NCBI GenBank assembly: GCA_002197995.1
Contig: NGZR01000006.1
Coordinates: 310,001 to 374,000, forward strand
Direction of reading: 5' to 3'
Length of the DNA: 64,000 nt
Source of the DNA: Gaeumannomyces sp. JS-464
Lineage: Eukaryota; Ascomycota; Sordariomycetes; Magnaporthales; Magnaporthaceae
Part shown: piece after piece, positions 22,921 through 36,542 of the stretch
Layout of the letters: every line of letters starts with the position of its first letter
How positions within the stretch are numbered: the first letter of the stretch is position 1
Translations under genes and position numbers: made by a program
Notes under the pieces: model-generated
Seen by the model: only the letters and a program-made list of their open reading frames with translations
Database searches by the model: none
What the model was told of the DNA's origin: nothing

Positions 22921-24204
22921 TATTCCCTTGTCCCCTGTCGGGATCGGATGATATCCCGGTAAATTCCCAGTCGGGTTCCGACGTCGTCATGCCCTTCCGG
23001 TCAAGTGCTCGGCGCGGACAGGAGGGGAGGGGAGGTGGAGTTGCGCGCCGGAGTCGTTGTATGCGCTGCCGAGACCAGTGGCCTGAATTCAACCAAAGGG
23101 GCAAAAATTTGGATCAGGATAGGCCGGCTCTCGGCCCGCCATTAAGTTTCATTGCACAGGCAATACTCCTGCTTTACAGTCGCGTTTGCGGGCATGGGAA
23201 TGTGTTAAAGTGCCTGCATCTTTTGGCGGTCGTCAGTTTGACGCGTGAACCCATACCCATTACCCATCAGCCATTCCCCGCGTCGTGCCTGCCCCCTGGG
23301 CCCCACAAAGGCGGGCCAAATGCCCCACTTCCCTTATCTGGGCTCTTACAAGCCAGCACTAACTGGAGGACGACAGGTCCCGCCACTTTTGTATTCCTTT
23401 GTATTCCTTAACTACCTAGGTTGGTAGGAAGTGCAGATTATGGACCCTCCCGGGCTCTTCGTAAAGTCTTGTTGGCAAAAATGTTCCCCGACACTGCCCG
23501 CAGCTCCAAAACCGTCAGCCTCACTTCACGCGATGCGCCGAGACATCACCTGGCGATAGGCCTTAGGATACAACAACCTCCAGCTCCACGCTTCTTGGTT
23601 ACCCAGGTAGACACCTAGATATTGAGCTGGCCTAGAGGCTGTGCTGAGCACCAAGCGTTTTTACTATGTGTCCAAGCCCAGCGCAAACTACATTGCACAA
23701 CTTCCTGTATAACCATCAGCAGCCGAGAGCTATCATACAAAAAGACTGTCTCACCTCGGAGGTGGTTGATGATATGTGAGCTCGCGGATGCATCAGCGTG
23801 TAACGGTGGACAAAAAAGTCGACAATCTGGCTATAACCGTGTAAGTATGCCAAATTCCCCTCAACGACAGGACCGCGCGTGAAGAAAAAAAAAAAAAAAA
23901 CCAAAAAAAAAAAAAAAAAAAAAAAGCGCACCAGCAGGAGGACACGCGTTGGCAGAGCCCCCTTCTCGGCATGGCCGGCACGCCGTATTGTTGTGTCACC
24001 TCGTTGCTATATCACAATACATACAAGTACTTTATACATACTGGGAAACCTAGAATCCTGCATTTCGTACATGTCTCCTGGCACCCTGGCCGTCAACAAG
24101 GACCTGTAGCTACTTTTGCTCGTCGACATCTCTCTAGCCGGCCTCTCTCGGACTGCAAACCGCCGTTTCCATCACCAAAGGGTCTCACCCCCATAGGCGC
24201 CACG
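22921..24204. other. Divergent spacer with A16CCA23 tract, no gene recognised
   Basis: Lies between the 5' ends of the 731-residue protein gene (-) and the small Cys-rich gene (+). It holds an A16-CC-A23 tract at 23885-23925. The last 120 bp before 24205 are C/T-rich and look like a promoter and leader for the small gene. Confidence 0.5.
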
Positions 24205-24541
24205 ATGGGTAAGCTGCTTGAGCGACTCGATATCTCGACATTTATTCGACCAAACTAACCTCCGCTAGGTCGTTGTGGCGAGTGCGGTGTTGGACTAGAC
24301 GGGAGACACACATTCTGCGACGCGTGTAAGTTGGCGGCCCACCCCTCGCAATGGACGTCTTCCATGTCTTTGCCGACTCGGCTGGGTCAAGCGATGATAT
24401 CGTGCTAATTGGAAAATACTAGGCAAATGTCTAGTCCCAAAGTGCCATAATTCTAGGGGTGGTATTACTTCTGCCCATAGCGCAAGTTCCCATCCATCAG
24501 CCGGTTTTGTTCCAGGTCCCGGGCTGTTCAGTTGCAGGTAG
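24205..24541 (+). CDS. Small Cys-rich (zinc-ribbon-like) protein, three exons
   Basis: Exons 24205-24208 (ATGG), 24269-24325 and 24423-24541 join to a 59-residue reading. Intron 1 is 60 bp (GTAAGC, branch ACTAACC, CTAG) and intron 2 is 97 bp (GTAAGT, branch GCTAAT, CTAG); both are textbook fungal introns. The product starts MGRCGECGVGLDG and has Cys at 4, 7, 18, 21, 23 and 28 (C-x2-C-x10-C-x2-C-x-C-x4-C), a spacing suited to binding zinc, followed by a Ser/Gly/Pro tail. The exact 3' end is uncertain because a third intron (about 24462-24515, ending TTCCAG) is possible. The gene is invisible to simple ORF calling because the first exon is four bases. The match of two good introns to a reading with an ordered Cys pattern is the support; no homologue is named. 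Confidence 0.6.
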
Positions 24542-25379
24542 CGAATTACTCAATCTTCCGTCACTTCGAATGGGTAGATACCTGCCCTAAGTGTGGCTGC
24601 CGGAGTAGCGAGGCTGAGACCCGTGTGGGCTGTAGATAGACCAATACGACCACCTCACCTGTCCCTACACTCGACTTCCTTGTCTCTTCCCCTCTAGGTA
24701 CCTACAGGTACTCACCTGTGGCTCAGCGACAGCATATCGGGTTTTAGATCCCCCTAGTGCTGCTAGTCATGATACTTTGCCCTTGGATGGGCAATTGACA
24801 TGACCAGGTAGCCGCCTTTTTGGAGTAGCCAAATGTGCTTGTTTTTGTCATCCTTTTTGTACGCCAAGATGTTACGCGGTAGAGTAGGCCATAGCAGTCA
24901 ACGCGATTCCCACCCACCGGAAAGAGGAGCCGAACACTTGGAGACACAAGGTGGGTTTCTGAATACCCGCCGTCTCTCTCGTCTTTCTTCCATTTTCTTC
25001 GGCTCTCGGGAACATTCCACGTAACCATGAAAATCATCAAAATAACGATATTGATTGGGTCTGTCCTGTCTCTCCAGCCCATAAAGCCGCCAAACCCCAC
25101 CAAAACGCCCAACAATGCCCATTACAATGTGGGATATGGCACGCCTCGCGATGTACGCGGCGGGCCACAGGGAAGAATGTAAGAAGGAATGAAACCCAGA
25201 GAGAAGAAACGCCCAAGTTTGCCACGGAAGATGGCAGAGCCAGACAACAGCAGATGCTCCACACGAACAAGGAGAGAGGGATACGGAATGGAAAACAGCA
25301 AGTACACGAGGTGACGGGTATCCTATATGCCCTCTCCGTCTTCAGCAATGTTGTCGCAGCGGGAGTTGAGGGTGGCTGA
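24542..25379. other. Convergent spacer before GCN5, no gene recognised
   Basis: 3' sequence of the small Cys-rich gene and of GCN5. Minus-strand open stretches at 24744-25348 are Cys/Phe/Ser-rich and look non-coding; they are most likely GCN5 3' untranslated sequence. Confidence 0.45.
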
Positions 25380-26718
25380 TTAGTCCTCCAGCAAGTTGTG
25401 CCATTCTGGAATCTCCTTGATGAGGCTCAGCATGTACTTCTCCAGCTTGTTCGCACACTTGTGATACACCGTCGTCGTGTCGTTGTACTGTCGACAGTTG
25501 TTGATGACTAGTTTAATATCGGCGACAAGCTCCTTTGGGGTAGGGTAGACCTCATCCTGCTCCAGCCTCTCCTCGACGGTCGACAGGTCCATTGGCTGAG
25601 CAATTACGTTATAATAGTCGGGAACCTCGTCCTTGTTAACCGGCTTAAGGAAAGGCCATGCCTGCTTGTGGTTCTGTATCTGGGACAGGAAACGGCGCAT
25701 GTCGTTGAAGTGAGGTCCGTGACGCGGTTGACGTGATAGCTCGTCCATGGCTGGAGACCAGCCGGTAGCCCGGATGGCCGGGATAGATAGGGGATCTATC
25801 GGGCTGGGAGTACCGTTGAGCGCCCACAGCTTCGGTGGTTGATGGACAATGTGGCTCCTGCTCATGGGGCGGATCTTGGCTTGCACCACCTCCTTCTGCT
25901 TGAGGAGCATGCGGCCGACCTCGAGATACCGTATCCGGGGGAGCATAGAACACTGCATTAGCGTACCCCCTTCGTAGTCCTTGATATAACCCATCCAGAT
26001 AGATTTGTCCAGGGTAATCTCTTTTGTAAAGCCTTGTTTTTGGAAATATCCCGTAGCGTAGTTGTCTGCATAGGTTAAAAAGTGCATGATGGGGGAGGTG
26101 GCTCGGACGTAATCTTTCAAGTGAGCCATCATGTACGCTCCGTACCCCTTCACCTGCTGATCAGACGAAACGGCGCAAAAGACGATTTCGGCGAATTTGC
26201 GGTCACGGAATTCGCGGATGGCTATGCCGCCAATAACTTCCAGCGGCATCTTGATGATGGCGATAGACAGGTGGGTGCGATCGTAGACGAGCCGTGCGAT
26301 ATAATCCTTTGGCATTTTTGGGAGCTGCTTCTGGAACAGGCACTTGAGCCCTGTCAGGATAATCATGCTCTCTCGGGTGCCATCGTTGTTGACGGCCCGG
26401 AACTCGATCTCGCCATTGCGTTCCTCGAGGGCTGCAGGCTTTGGGAATAGTTAGGTCTGAATATGTACGGGTGTCTTGTGAATTCGTGGATACGCTATCG
26501 CCGGCTACAATATGCAAGTACCTTCTCTGGGAAAGGGACCCTCCGGCGGCGGCTGGGGCTGGTGGTGGACCGGCGGGTTCCGTCGATCCCTCGTGGGCCG
26601 GCTTGGGTCTCTTGGGAGCAGGGACCGCATTCGGTTCTTGGGACGCCTTCCGCTTTTCGAAAAGCTGATCCTGCTCGCCGTCGGTCCGCTCCGTCATTTC
26701 TGCGTCCGCTGAGGGCAT
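25380..26718 (-). CDS. gcn5: Histone acetyltransferase Gcn5
   Basis: Exon 1 is 26718-26522, exon 2 is 26438-25380, separated by an 83 bp intron (GTACTT, branch CTAAC, CAAAG). About 418 residues. The acetyltransferase domain covers roughly residues 85-230, with the acetyl-CoA loop [14 protein letters not shown] at about 161-174 and the substrate-side block [17 protein letters not shown] bromodomain fills about 313-415 ([27 protein letters not shown]). Gcn5 acetylates histone H3 in the SAGA and ADA complexes in the nucleus. Exon 1 starts as an acidic, Lys-rich reading ([19 protein letters not shown]) but must shift by one base at a GGG run near 26543 to reach VPFPEK, the sequence that precedes the intron in the family; with one extra G the exons total a multiple of three. 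The first ATG in frame is at 26718; the codons upstream of it begin with GTG only. Confidence 0.93.
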
Positions 26719-29700
26719 TTTGGCTGGCACCGGGCTCTACGGCAGCAGCCTCTCGTGACTCTCGGGTCACCCTTTGATCATGCAGGGCCCGCGACTCGAT
26801 TCCAGCAGATGTTGGTGACGAATGGAACCGTGCGGTGTGGGGCAACTGGAGGACCCTGCCTGCAGCAGGTGCCGCCAAGAGCCAGGCGTCGCGCCTAAAT
26901 TTAGGGCCCTCACTGTTGGGCTGCTGGCACGTGACAACAAAGAACCTCTTGGTGCACGATGGTTAACCCTAGGTGACTGGCTTGCAAATCATCTGTTCTG
27001 GGTCGTAGTAGAATTTTGGGATTGCCGACCGCCTAGTGTTAACTTTACGAGTCGTGGGGGTTTCGACATGGCCTACGAAGGAGCATCAAGCGATGTGCTG
27101 GGATGAGGTTTACAAGCCACCAGAGGACAAATGCGATCATGGAGCCGACCAGAGTTCCCGGTTGGGGGATCAGGCGGGATAGTGAAATGTTTTCCGGGAA
27201 TATAATGCGCTTTCGCCTGATGACGATGTCGTGAAGGTTCTGACCTTACATCGCCGATTCATCGCGAGGGATTTATTATTCGTGGTTTCTGCGCAGTTCT
27301 TTTATTAGCCACATTCGGATGGAGGTTCAACGCTCGGGTTCAGCAGAGCAATCCCATGGCGTCTTGTCCGCACCTTTGGCTATGAGGTCATTGTGCACTG
27401 GCTCGCTCTGGATTTGCAGCCGGCTCTGTCAGACCTGAAGCTCTCCTTGGAAACAACCCGTGAGTTTAGGCATGCGATTCGGTGAAAAGGAGTAGGTGAC
27501 ATTGTGCTTTGACGTGCAAGTCAGTTCAGATGGACCCGGAAAAAGGGCAGTTCGCTTGTTTGTGTTTCTCATCAGACTGAAGTTAATCACTAGCTGAGCC
27601 CAAACGCTACATCCTACGAGGTGCGCATGTGTCCCAAGGATGTGTGCCCAGTCGCGGCGATAAATCGCATGTATCGGGCGATGACCTATCAGCTGTCCTG
27701 CAGCCAGGCACCCCCCGCATTCATGGGAAGAGGCTCCCGCAGGCACGAGATGAGACAAAGATGTAAGCTGACCTGAGCTCAGCCCGTGCATCTCGGGGGA
27801 TGGTGTGCGAGATGTTGGGCCTTTTGAGTCCGACAGGAGGCGAGCAGGTTTCACAGATTGGCGCACATATAATCCTTCGGCCTGGCTCTTCTTCTCTTGG
27901 ACCAGCATCGAAATGTCAACCGAATAGGGGGTTTGCTACTATATCTCAGCCCAATGGAACACCTACTGTGTACAGCTTCCATGCCACCCACCAAATTGGC
28001 ACGTTATCGGTGCCAGCGGGGCAAAAACAGCGATTATGCCTTGTTGGACAATTTACGCTACCAACCGGCTGGGAGAAAAGGGTTCAATCTGCCATGTCCT
28101 TGACGGTCTAAACAGGGAAACGGGGTCACCTAAAAGAAAGTTCGGGAAATGGAAAGCGGGATAAAAATGGGGCTCGCATGATTGTTTCATGCAGCTTGTC
28201 CTCAAAAGATAAAAATGAGTCTTGATGGTTGCCACTGATTGCGTGGCTACCAGCCTCATGAACAGTGGAAACGTTGACTGACCGACCATACGGGCAGAAA
28301 GCATGGAGGAGTGCCCCCCTCTTGGGGTCCTTACCGCCGAGGAGGCTGCGGGAACTCTTAGCCACAAATGGGCGCTACTGCCCGCCTTGCCCTGCCACAG
28401 CAGCTTACTGTGCAGTGCTGGCTGTCGATACTGCCCGTTTCCTCACCGTCAATAGCCTCGCCCCACCTGATGCACGTCCAATTATGGTTCAATTGCTCCT
28501 ATTATAACAGCTTGGCGTGCTCCAGCCCCATTCGCCAGCAGCTAGGCAGCACCCCAAGAAGAGCACAATGCAACAGGAGGGTCTGGGGAATCCAGAACGC
28601 TTCCAAAACAAAAAAGCAACGCAGCCTCGGGGTTTCTTCATCTGCGATCCGCTCCGCCAGGCGGTCTGGGGAAGGACGGTCAAGCAATTCGTTTGCGAAT
28701 TCGTTTGCGTACGCGCGGCCCCTTGACAGAAACCAGGAGGCGGGAAGGGGGACTCTTCAGGGGCCAGCCTCCCGTTCCATGTTGGTAAGCGGACCTTGGG
28801 TTGCGGGACTAATTTCGCAGAGACCACAGCCGGCTCGGCGACACTGTTTGAACATGTGCAGCCTGTGAGGGGTCGAGGAGCAAGGAGAAAAAAGGAAGTA
28901 CCTACCTAGGCACACGGCGTCCGCCCAAACCACGAAGGACACTACATCCTCCGCTCTCCTCGTCTTGGCTGGCGATTTATTCCATTACGTGGTGTTGCAG
29001 AACCTTGCAACGGCTCACCTCAAGCTTTGCCATGCCAAACACAAAACAGACCGAACAGTTGACCGAAAGGCTGCCGGCCAGGTCGGGCTGGCTGGTAAAA
29101 ATGGATCAGATCGGTTGATCAGTGGAGTTTGGCGACTCCATCTCGGGGTTAAGAGTTGAGACGAGATTGTTCCAAGCATCCCAGATGGCCAACGGGAGGC
29201 GGTGAATGCCGAGGGCGGGCTCCTTTTGGAAGATTTCTGGCGCTGCTTTTTTGTTCTGCACCATCAGGCGGGTGTGTTCGCTTCGCGAAAAGCCAATTTC
29301 ACTCTGGCCCGCTTCGGGGTCTCGGACAATTGAACCATGGACCAAACAGGAAAAAGGATGTGGATATGGGCGGGGAAGGTGGGAAGGGGACACGCTGGCC
29401 CCGGCATGGTGGTCTGGACTGACCCCTGCCAACCGAACGCAGTACATCCCTTTGTCGACCCAAGGCCAGAAGGCCAGCCGCATGGTCAATTGCTTGTTGG
29501 TCATGGCGATTGTGAGCTTTTTTGAGGTCAAAACGAGTAAGTGGGATCCATTTTCATATGCCAATGGCCGCCTGTTTGCACGTCACGACTCGATGCTGTC
29601 TGCATTCCGCGGGATGGCTGGTCACCGTCTCTGGCGGAGGGGCTGGAAGTGCTGGGTCAACTGAAGACAGCGAACAGCATCTGGACTGTGAGAGGCGGAC

Positions 29701-31720
29701 GGAAGATCTGAATAATGTCGATCGACTTAAAGCCGCCAGAGCCGGCGAGCCAGAGTCTCCACTATGTGCCTGGAAGACGTTGCAACCACGCGCGCTTGCG
29801 TCTCTCAGCACGCGCCTCAATGGCGTATGCTGGCCGTTGGGAGGCGGCTGTAATGGCACCGTAGCAGGATCAAACTCTCGGGACCGGTGCGAAACATCAG
29901 CACTACACGCACACTCACACTCGTCATGGTCGGCAGGGAGTTCTGGAGGTCTGGTCCAGTGACGATGGGGCCTGTGAACAATTGAATCGAGATCTGCTCG
30001 ACGCATAAGTCACGCAAACAACATCCCCACGCAGCCCCATACTGTCCCGGGATCAATCCGCTAGGCATGTCATCTAGGGCATTAGAAGTGCCCAATTATC
30101 ATCGTCTTTCAAGTTTTGCTCCAGTCTAGTAGGGGATGATAGGCCATAGATCCTAGCCTGAGAGCCCAACAGGACACGCCGAAGGGCGAAAGACAAAAAA
30201 AAAGTCCTCGTGCTGGCGGATTTATAATGGCAATGCTAAACTGGTTGCTGACTGAGGGCCGGTTCCAGCCAGTCCCCACGGACGGGGGATGGGCGTGTTA
30301 TATCCGGGCCCATGCGCGGCTTGTCGGTTGCCCCCGACACCGAAAGAGGACGATGTTTGTCCCGCAGTGTGCCAGGGATCTCGCGCTCGGCTCGGACTCG
30401 TCTAACTGATCGCGCTGGCGGGAGGACCCATCGTCGGTGTGTGCATATGGCTCATCTTGCCTCGAATGTACATACACGGGCAGACCGCCACGAACACGCA
30501 GTCAAAATGAATGGAAGACTGCGTCTTGGTACTTGAGGATGCAAGACACTACGCACCAGGCTGAGCCCCGGCTGAGACTCCAAATATCTATCGATAGTGC
30601 CTGGTGTAGCCTGTGGCACGCGCGGGAGCAGGGGCCGAGTAGCGCAGGCCGGAGTCTGGAGGGAGCGTGAAGACGTGTGCGGGCGCACATGGTGGCAGGC
30701 TGGAGAGACCGAGTAAGCTGAGGCTGTGGCGGCCTGTTTCTGGCGCTGAGGTGTTGGGTCGATTACTGCGATGACGGCGCAGGCTACCCCGTCGCTGGCC
30801 TGCACGTCCCACACCCAAGGGCGCTGCTGCGGATGCCGTTACCAGTCCCAAGCCTCTTCGATCCGTCGACGTCCAACGCTCTCCGACTGGCTGCTTCGCT
30901 CGTCGCACAGGCACCAGACAGCCTGCTGCCAGCTGTGGAGCGGTCCCTGTCCTTTGTCTCTGTGCCTCGACGGCCGTCGTTTTAATACAGTCCAGCGCCC
31001 GCCCCGACCCTTCCCAAAGGCGGGCGACCCGCACGACGATTACCAACCAATTCTGTCTCTCGAGCGATTGATGCGTCCAGCCCGCGAGGACACACGACCC
31101 GCAATTCCAGTCCACCACGCACCTCGGGCCCCCGTTTTTGTTCGCGACTGGGATCCCTGCTTCTTTTAGGCGGCCTTTCCCACCCTCGCTCGCCCTCCTT
31201 TTTTTCGCCCCGGAAACCCGAGCCATCCGACCTCCCCCAAGGCCAGCCAGCCAGCCAGCCTACCAGCCAGCCTGGCCACCGTGAATTCAGAAGCGAGGGA
31301 ACACCAAAAAAAAGAGACCAGAAGAAAACATCCAATCTTCTGGCCCCCCCTTCACCGTCGGCCGAGGGCGTCAACACAGACTTGCGACATTGAGCGGGCG
31401 TGATTTCTAGCCTTGAAGCGTTATTTTGCCACATTTCCTGGTTTCGTTGGCATTTGAGTGCCGGCTGTAGACGACGCCCCTTTTCCCGACGAACCGCTCT
31501 CGAGCGCTTCCCCACGAGTCGACGACCGGGAGTCGAATCCCCAATTCGCGAGCCGCCGATCCTTGAGTGCCGTTTCCTCACCATTGACGACCCTCCCGAG
31601 TCGACACGCGTCAACACCCTGCTCGCATTGGCGACGAACCAGCGAGCGGCGAGGCCACAGCGGCCCGGACTGGCGCACACTGAGAATTGATCGGGCGGCC
31701 GCCCGCAACCCGTCGGGACA
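26719..31720. other. 5 kb divergent spacer between GCN5 and the P4-ATPase, no gene recognised
   Basis: I see no convincing gene. Open frames at 27429-27908 (-), 28368-28868 (+), 29106-29564 (-) and 30588-31226 (-) have no domain, no splice structure and odd composition. The final kilobase before 31721 is C/T-rich with CCAG repeats near 31240-31280 and probably contains the promoter and long leader of the flippase gene. Confidence 0.45.
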
Positions 31721-34700
31721 ATGGCGCCCCCAGCTCTGTCCCAGAGCTCGACCATCAAGCAGATCAGCAAGAGGTCAAGATGGGCGACCCGGAAGATGAC
31801 CACCAAGAGCAGCAGTATCAAGCGGCTATCGCTGATCGGCAGGATACAACGCGCCGGCTCCGCGGCCGAGAAGAAGAGGGCGTCCGCCGCAACGGGTGGC
31901 ATCGGGAGCATCGGTTCGATACCAGAACAGCAGGAGGAGGAGGATGAGGAGGATGCTAGCGACGGACCTGGGCCGCGGACGTTCTTCAACCTGCCGCTAC
32001 CGCCAGAAATGAAGGACGGAAACGACGAGCCGATCGCCGAGTACACGCGGAACAAGATCCGGACGGCCAAATACACGCCCTTGTCCTTTATACCCAAGAA
32101 CCTGTTCCTTCAGTTCCATAACATCGCCAACATCTATTTCCTTTTTCTCGTCGTATTAGCCGTGAGTCCCCCATCTCAGACACCACCCGTTACTCCCGTC
32201 GCAGCCCCTCCGCGCATAGCCTGGAGGTTGAGACGCGATCTTGGATCCGAGTAGTTTACCAACCACGACCGTGTGACAGTTTTTCCCTATTTTTGGCAGC
32301 GTCAACCCCGGCCTCGGTGCCGTTCCTATAATATTTATCGTGGTCGTCACGGCCATCAAAGATGCGATCGAAGACTCTAGGAGAACAATGTCCGACAACG
32401 AGCTTAACGACTCCACCATCCACCGCCTGTGCGGGTGGAACAACGTGAACGCCAAGGAGGATGACGTCTCAGCGTGGCGCAAGTTCAAGAAGGCAAACAC
32501 CAGGGTCTTTGGCGGCCTGTGGCACGTATTCCAGGGCCTGTTCAGCAAGGAGGCGAGGGAAAAGAACGCGAAGAGGAAAGCTGACGAGGCTGTGCTCGGC
32601 ACGAACCCGAGGATGTCGATCGAGACGCGTCGCACGAGGCCGCAGTCGATGCTGTCAGCCCACAATGGCACCTCGTTCGTCTCGGCGCGGGAGGACATTC
32701 AGATGACTCCCGTCCCGTCCCCGCTACCTCGCGCCGAGAGCAACGTGCACCCGCTCGACAGGCCACGCGAAGAGGGCGATGCTGATGGAAGGCCCTCGGG
32801 ATTCTCGTTCCGGGGAAACTCGTCCGAGATGATGAATATCAAGACCGACTTGATCAACCACGCCATCCCCGCCGAAGGCAAGGCCCGATTCCGTCGCGAC
32901 AAGTGGAAGAATTTGCAGGTTGGCGACTTTGTGCGCATTTACAACGACGATGAGCTCCCCGCCGACATTGTTATTCTTTCCACATCCGATCCCGAAGGCG
33001 CGTGCTACATCGAAACGAAGAACCTGGACGGCGAGACCAACCTGAAGTTCCGCACTGCCTTGCGGTGCGGCCAGACGCTCAAGAACTCGAGGGACTGCGA
33101 AAGAGCGCAGTTCATCATCGAGAGCGAGCCGCCACAGCCGAACTTGTACAAGTACAACGGCGCCATCAAGTGGAAGCAAGCCATCGACGGCGACCCTTCG
33201 GGGTCCTGGCGCGACATGTCCGAGCCTATCACCATCGACAACACGCTCCTCCGTGGCTGCAACCTGCGGAACACCGACTGGGTCCTCGGAGTCGTCCTCT
33301 TCACAGGCCACGATACCAAGATCATGATGAACGCAGGTATCACTCCAACCAAGAGGCCGCGCATCGCCCGTGAGCTCAACTACAACATCGTCTGCAACTT
33401 CCTTATCGTCCTAGCTATCTGTCTTGTCTCCGCCATCGCCAACGGGTTTGCCTTTGGCCGCTCGGATTCGTCTATCGCCTCGTTTGAGTACGGGTCTATC
33501 GGCGAAACGCCGAGCATGACGGGCTTCATCACATTCTGGGCCGCCGTTATCCTCTTCCAGAACTTGGTCCCCATCTCGCTCTACATCTCGCTTGAACTCG
33601 TGAGGCTTCTGCAGGCGTTTTTCATCTACAGCGATGTCGGCATGTACTACGAAGCTATTGACCAGCCTTGCATTCCCAAGTCGTGGAACATCTCAGACGA
33701 CCTCGGCCAGATCGAGTACATCTTCTCGGACAAGACTGGAACGCTGACGCAGAACCTCATGGAGTTCAAGAAGGCGACTATTAATGCGCAGCCTTACGGC
33801 GAGGCCTATACCGAGGCCCTCGCCGGATTGCATCGCAGGATGGGTATTGATGTCGTGAAGGAGGCGAGGCGCGAGTCCAGATCGAGACCGACAAGGCCAA
33901 GGCGCTCAGGGCACTTCGCGAGATCCACGACAATCCCTACCTCCACGATGACGACCTGCAATTCATCGCGCCCGATTTTGTCGAGGATCTTACCGGCGCC
34001 AGTGGTGGAGAGCAGCAGGCGGCGTGCGAACGCTTCATGCTGGCCCTCGCGCTGTGCCATACCGTGATCCCCGAGAGGCAGCCCGGCGAGAAGGCGAAGA
34101 TGACTTACAAGGCGCAGTCCCCCGATGAGGCGGCGCTTGTGTCGACGGCCCGCGACATGGGTTTTACCGTCCTCTCAACCAACTCTGATGGTATCCGTCT
34201 GAACGTGATGGGTGAGGAGAAGTACTACCCCATCCTGAACACTATCGAGTTCAACTCGTCGCGCAAGCGCATGAGCGCCATAGTCAGGATGCAGGACGGC
34301 AAGATCATGCTATTCTGCAAGGGCGCCGACAGCATCATATACTCGCGGCTGAAGAAGGGGGAGCAGCAGGAGCTTCGTAAGACGACGGCCGAGCACCTCG
34401 AGATGTTCGCTCGCGAAGGACTGCGGACGCTTTGCATCGCCGAGAGGGAGCTGTCGGAGCACGAGTACGCGGCATGGCGCGTGGAGCACGACAAGGCCGC
34501 AACGGCCCTGGAAGACCGCGAGGACAAGATGGAAGCCGTTGCCGACACGATCGAGCAGGAGCTGAGCCTTATTGGTGGTACCGCCATCGAGGATCGCCTT
34601 CAAGATGGCGTCCCCGACACCATCGCTCTCCTGGCCGAGGCTGGCATCAAGCTCTGGGTGCTGACGGGTGACAAGGTCGAGACGGCCATTAACATCGGTT

Positions 34701-36542
34701 TCTCGTGCAATCTGCTGAACAACGACATGGAGCTGCTCAATCTCAAGGTCGACGAGGACGAGACGGGCGCCACCACCCCGGAACAGTTCATGGAGGTTCT
34801 TAACGGCGAGCTGGACAAGCACCTGTCTGTTTTCGGCCTGAGCGGAAGCGACGATGACCTGGCTGCGGCCATGCTGAGCCACGAGGCACCGCCACCGACC
34901 CACGCCGTTGTCGTTGACGGCTTTACGCTGAGGTACCTGCTCGAGGACACCCTTAAGCAAAAGTTCCTCCTCCTGTGCAAACAGTGCAAGTCGGTGCTTT
35001 GCTGCCGTGTTAGCCCGGCGCAGAAGGCCGCTGTGTGCTCGCTGGTCAAGAACGGACTCGACGTTATGACCCTCTCCATCGGAGACGGTGCCAACGACGT
35101 GGCCATGATCCAGGAGGCCGATGTCGGTGTTGGTATTGCTGGTGTCGAGGGCCGGCAGGCGGTTATGTCGTCGGACTACGCTATCGCGCAGTTCAGTTTC
35201 CTGCAGCGCCTCGTCCTGGTTCACGGCCGGTGGTCCTATCGCCGGGTCGCTGAGTGCATCCACAACTTCTTCTACAAGAGCATGGTCTCGACGTTTCCAA
35301 TCTTCTGGTTCCAGGTCTTCTGCGACTTTGACCAGACGTACCTTTTCGACTACACCTACATCCTCGCATTCAACCTCTTCTTCACCTCGGTTCCTGTCAT
35401 CCTCATGGCTGTGCTGGATCAGGACGTGTCTGACGCCGTCTCACTGGCCGTACCGCAGCTCTACCAGCGCGGCATTGAGCGACTGGAGTGGACACGCACC
35501 AAGTTCTGGTAAGCTTTGACTGTTCTGCTGCTGATATTTGGATGAACAAATGCTAACGATCTCCTCCAGGCTTTACATGGCCGACGGCATGTACCAGGGC
35601 ATCATGTCCTTCTTCATCCCGTACCTCGTCATCGTTGGCTCGCCGTTCATCACACACAATGGTCTGGACGTGTCCGACCGTCTCCGTCTCGGAGCGTACA
35701 TCGCCCACCCCGCCGTGGTCACCATCAACCTCTATATCCTGATCAACACCTACCAATGGGACTGGGTCATGCTGTTGTCCGTCATCATCAGCGACATGTT
35801 CATCTTCTTCTGGACCGGCGTTTTTACTATGGATACCTACTCGGGCCAGTTCTACAAGTCGGCGCCCCAGCTTTATTCGGAGCCAACCTTCTGGGCTGTC
35901 TTTATCATCACGCCAGTCATGTGCGTCTTTCCCAGGTTCGCCATTAAGGCTCTCCAGAAGGTGTACTGGCCTTACGACGTCGACATCATCCGCGAACAGG
36001 TCCAGCAGGGCAAGTTCCGTGATGTCGATCCCGCCGCAGGCCAGCCGTTACTGCCCGGCCGCACGACCGCGGGCTCCTCCCCCTCGCTTGCCAAGGGCCA
36101 GCCTGGTCCCTTTTCTGGCGCCGACGATGACCAGAGGCCCATCTACCCGCCCTCGGTGGCCACGCACACTAGGACGCAGACTGGTAGCGACGGAACAAAC
36201 TACACGGGCCATCGCATGTCAATGGAGCAGGTGCCTATAGAGCAAGCGCCGATGGAGACTATCGAGTCACCGGTGGACCGGGCGCCGACCAGGCCATCGA
36301 TGGACCGGGCGCGGCCGTCGTACGACAGGATACGTGCGTCCATGGACCGGGTGCGGCCAAGTTATGAGGCCAGCAACGACTTCACGTCGGCCGCACGACT
36401 CTCTAGGGTAGAGTCGACGAGGTCGAGGACCGGGGGCCCACCGCCGAGCACCAGCAACATGTGGTCCGGGCGGCTCCGAGGTCTGTCGATGATCTCGGCC
36501 AAGAGCAGGACAGGACCAGACGCGAAATCTGGAATGCCGTGA
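31721..36542 (+). CDS. P4-type ATPase, Dnf-type phospholipid flippase
   Basis: Exons 31721-32161, 32280-35508 and 35570-36542; introns of 118 and 61 bp (the second with branch GCTAAC). About 1547 residues. P4 hallmarks: [11 protein letters not shown], the membrane motif [20 protein letters not shown] (PISL), the phosphorylation site DKTGTLT at 33728-33748, [19 protein letters not shown], and [19 protein letters not shown]. The N-terminal [31 protein letters not shown] region and long loop before the actuator domain fit Dnf1/Dnf2. Such pumps move phosphatidylcholine and phosphatidylethanolamine to the cytosolic leaflet of plasma and endosomal membranes with a Cdc50-family subunit. A single-base break at a GG run near 33860 separates VVKEA from [28 protein letters not shown]; one added G restores the reading and makes the length divisible by three. 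The C-terminus has a repeated MDRxRPSY unit. Confidence 0.95.
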
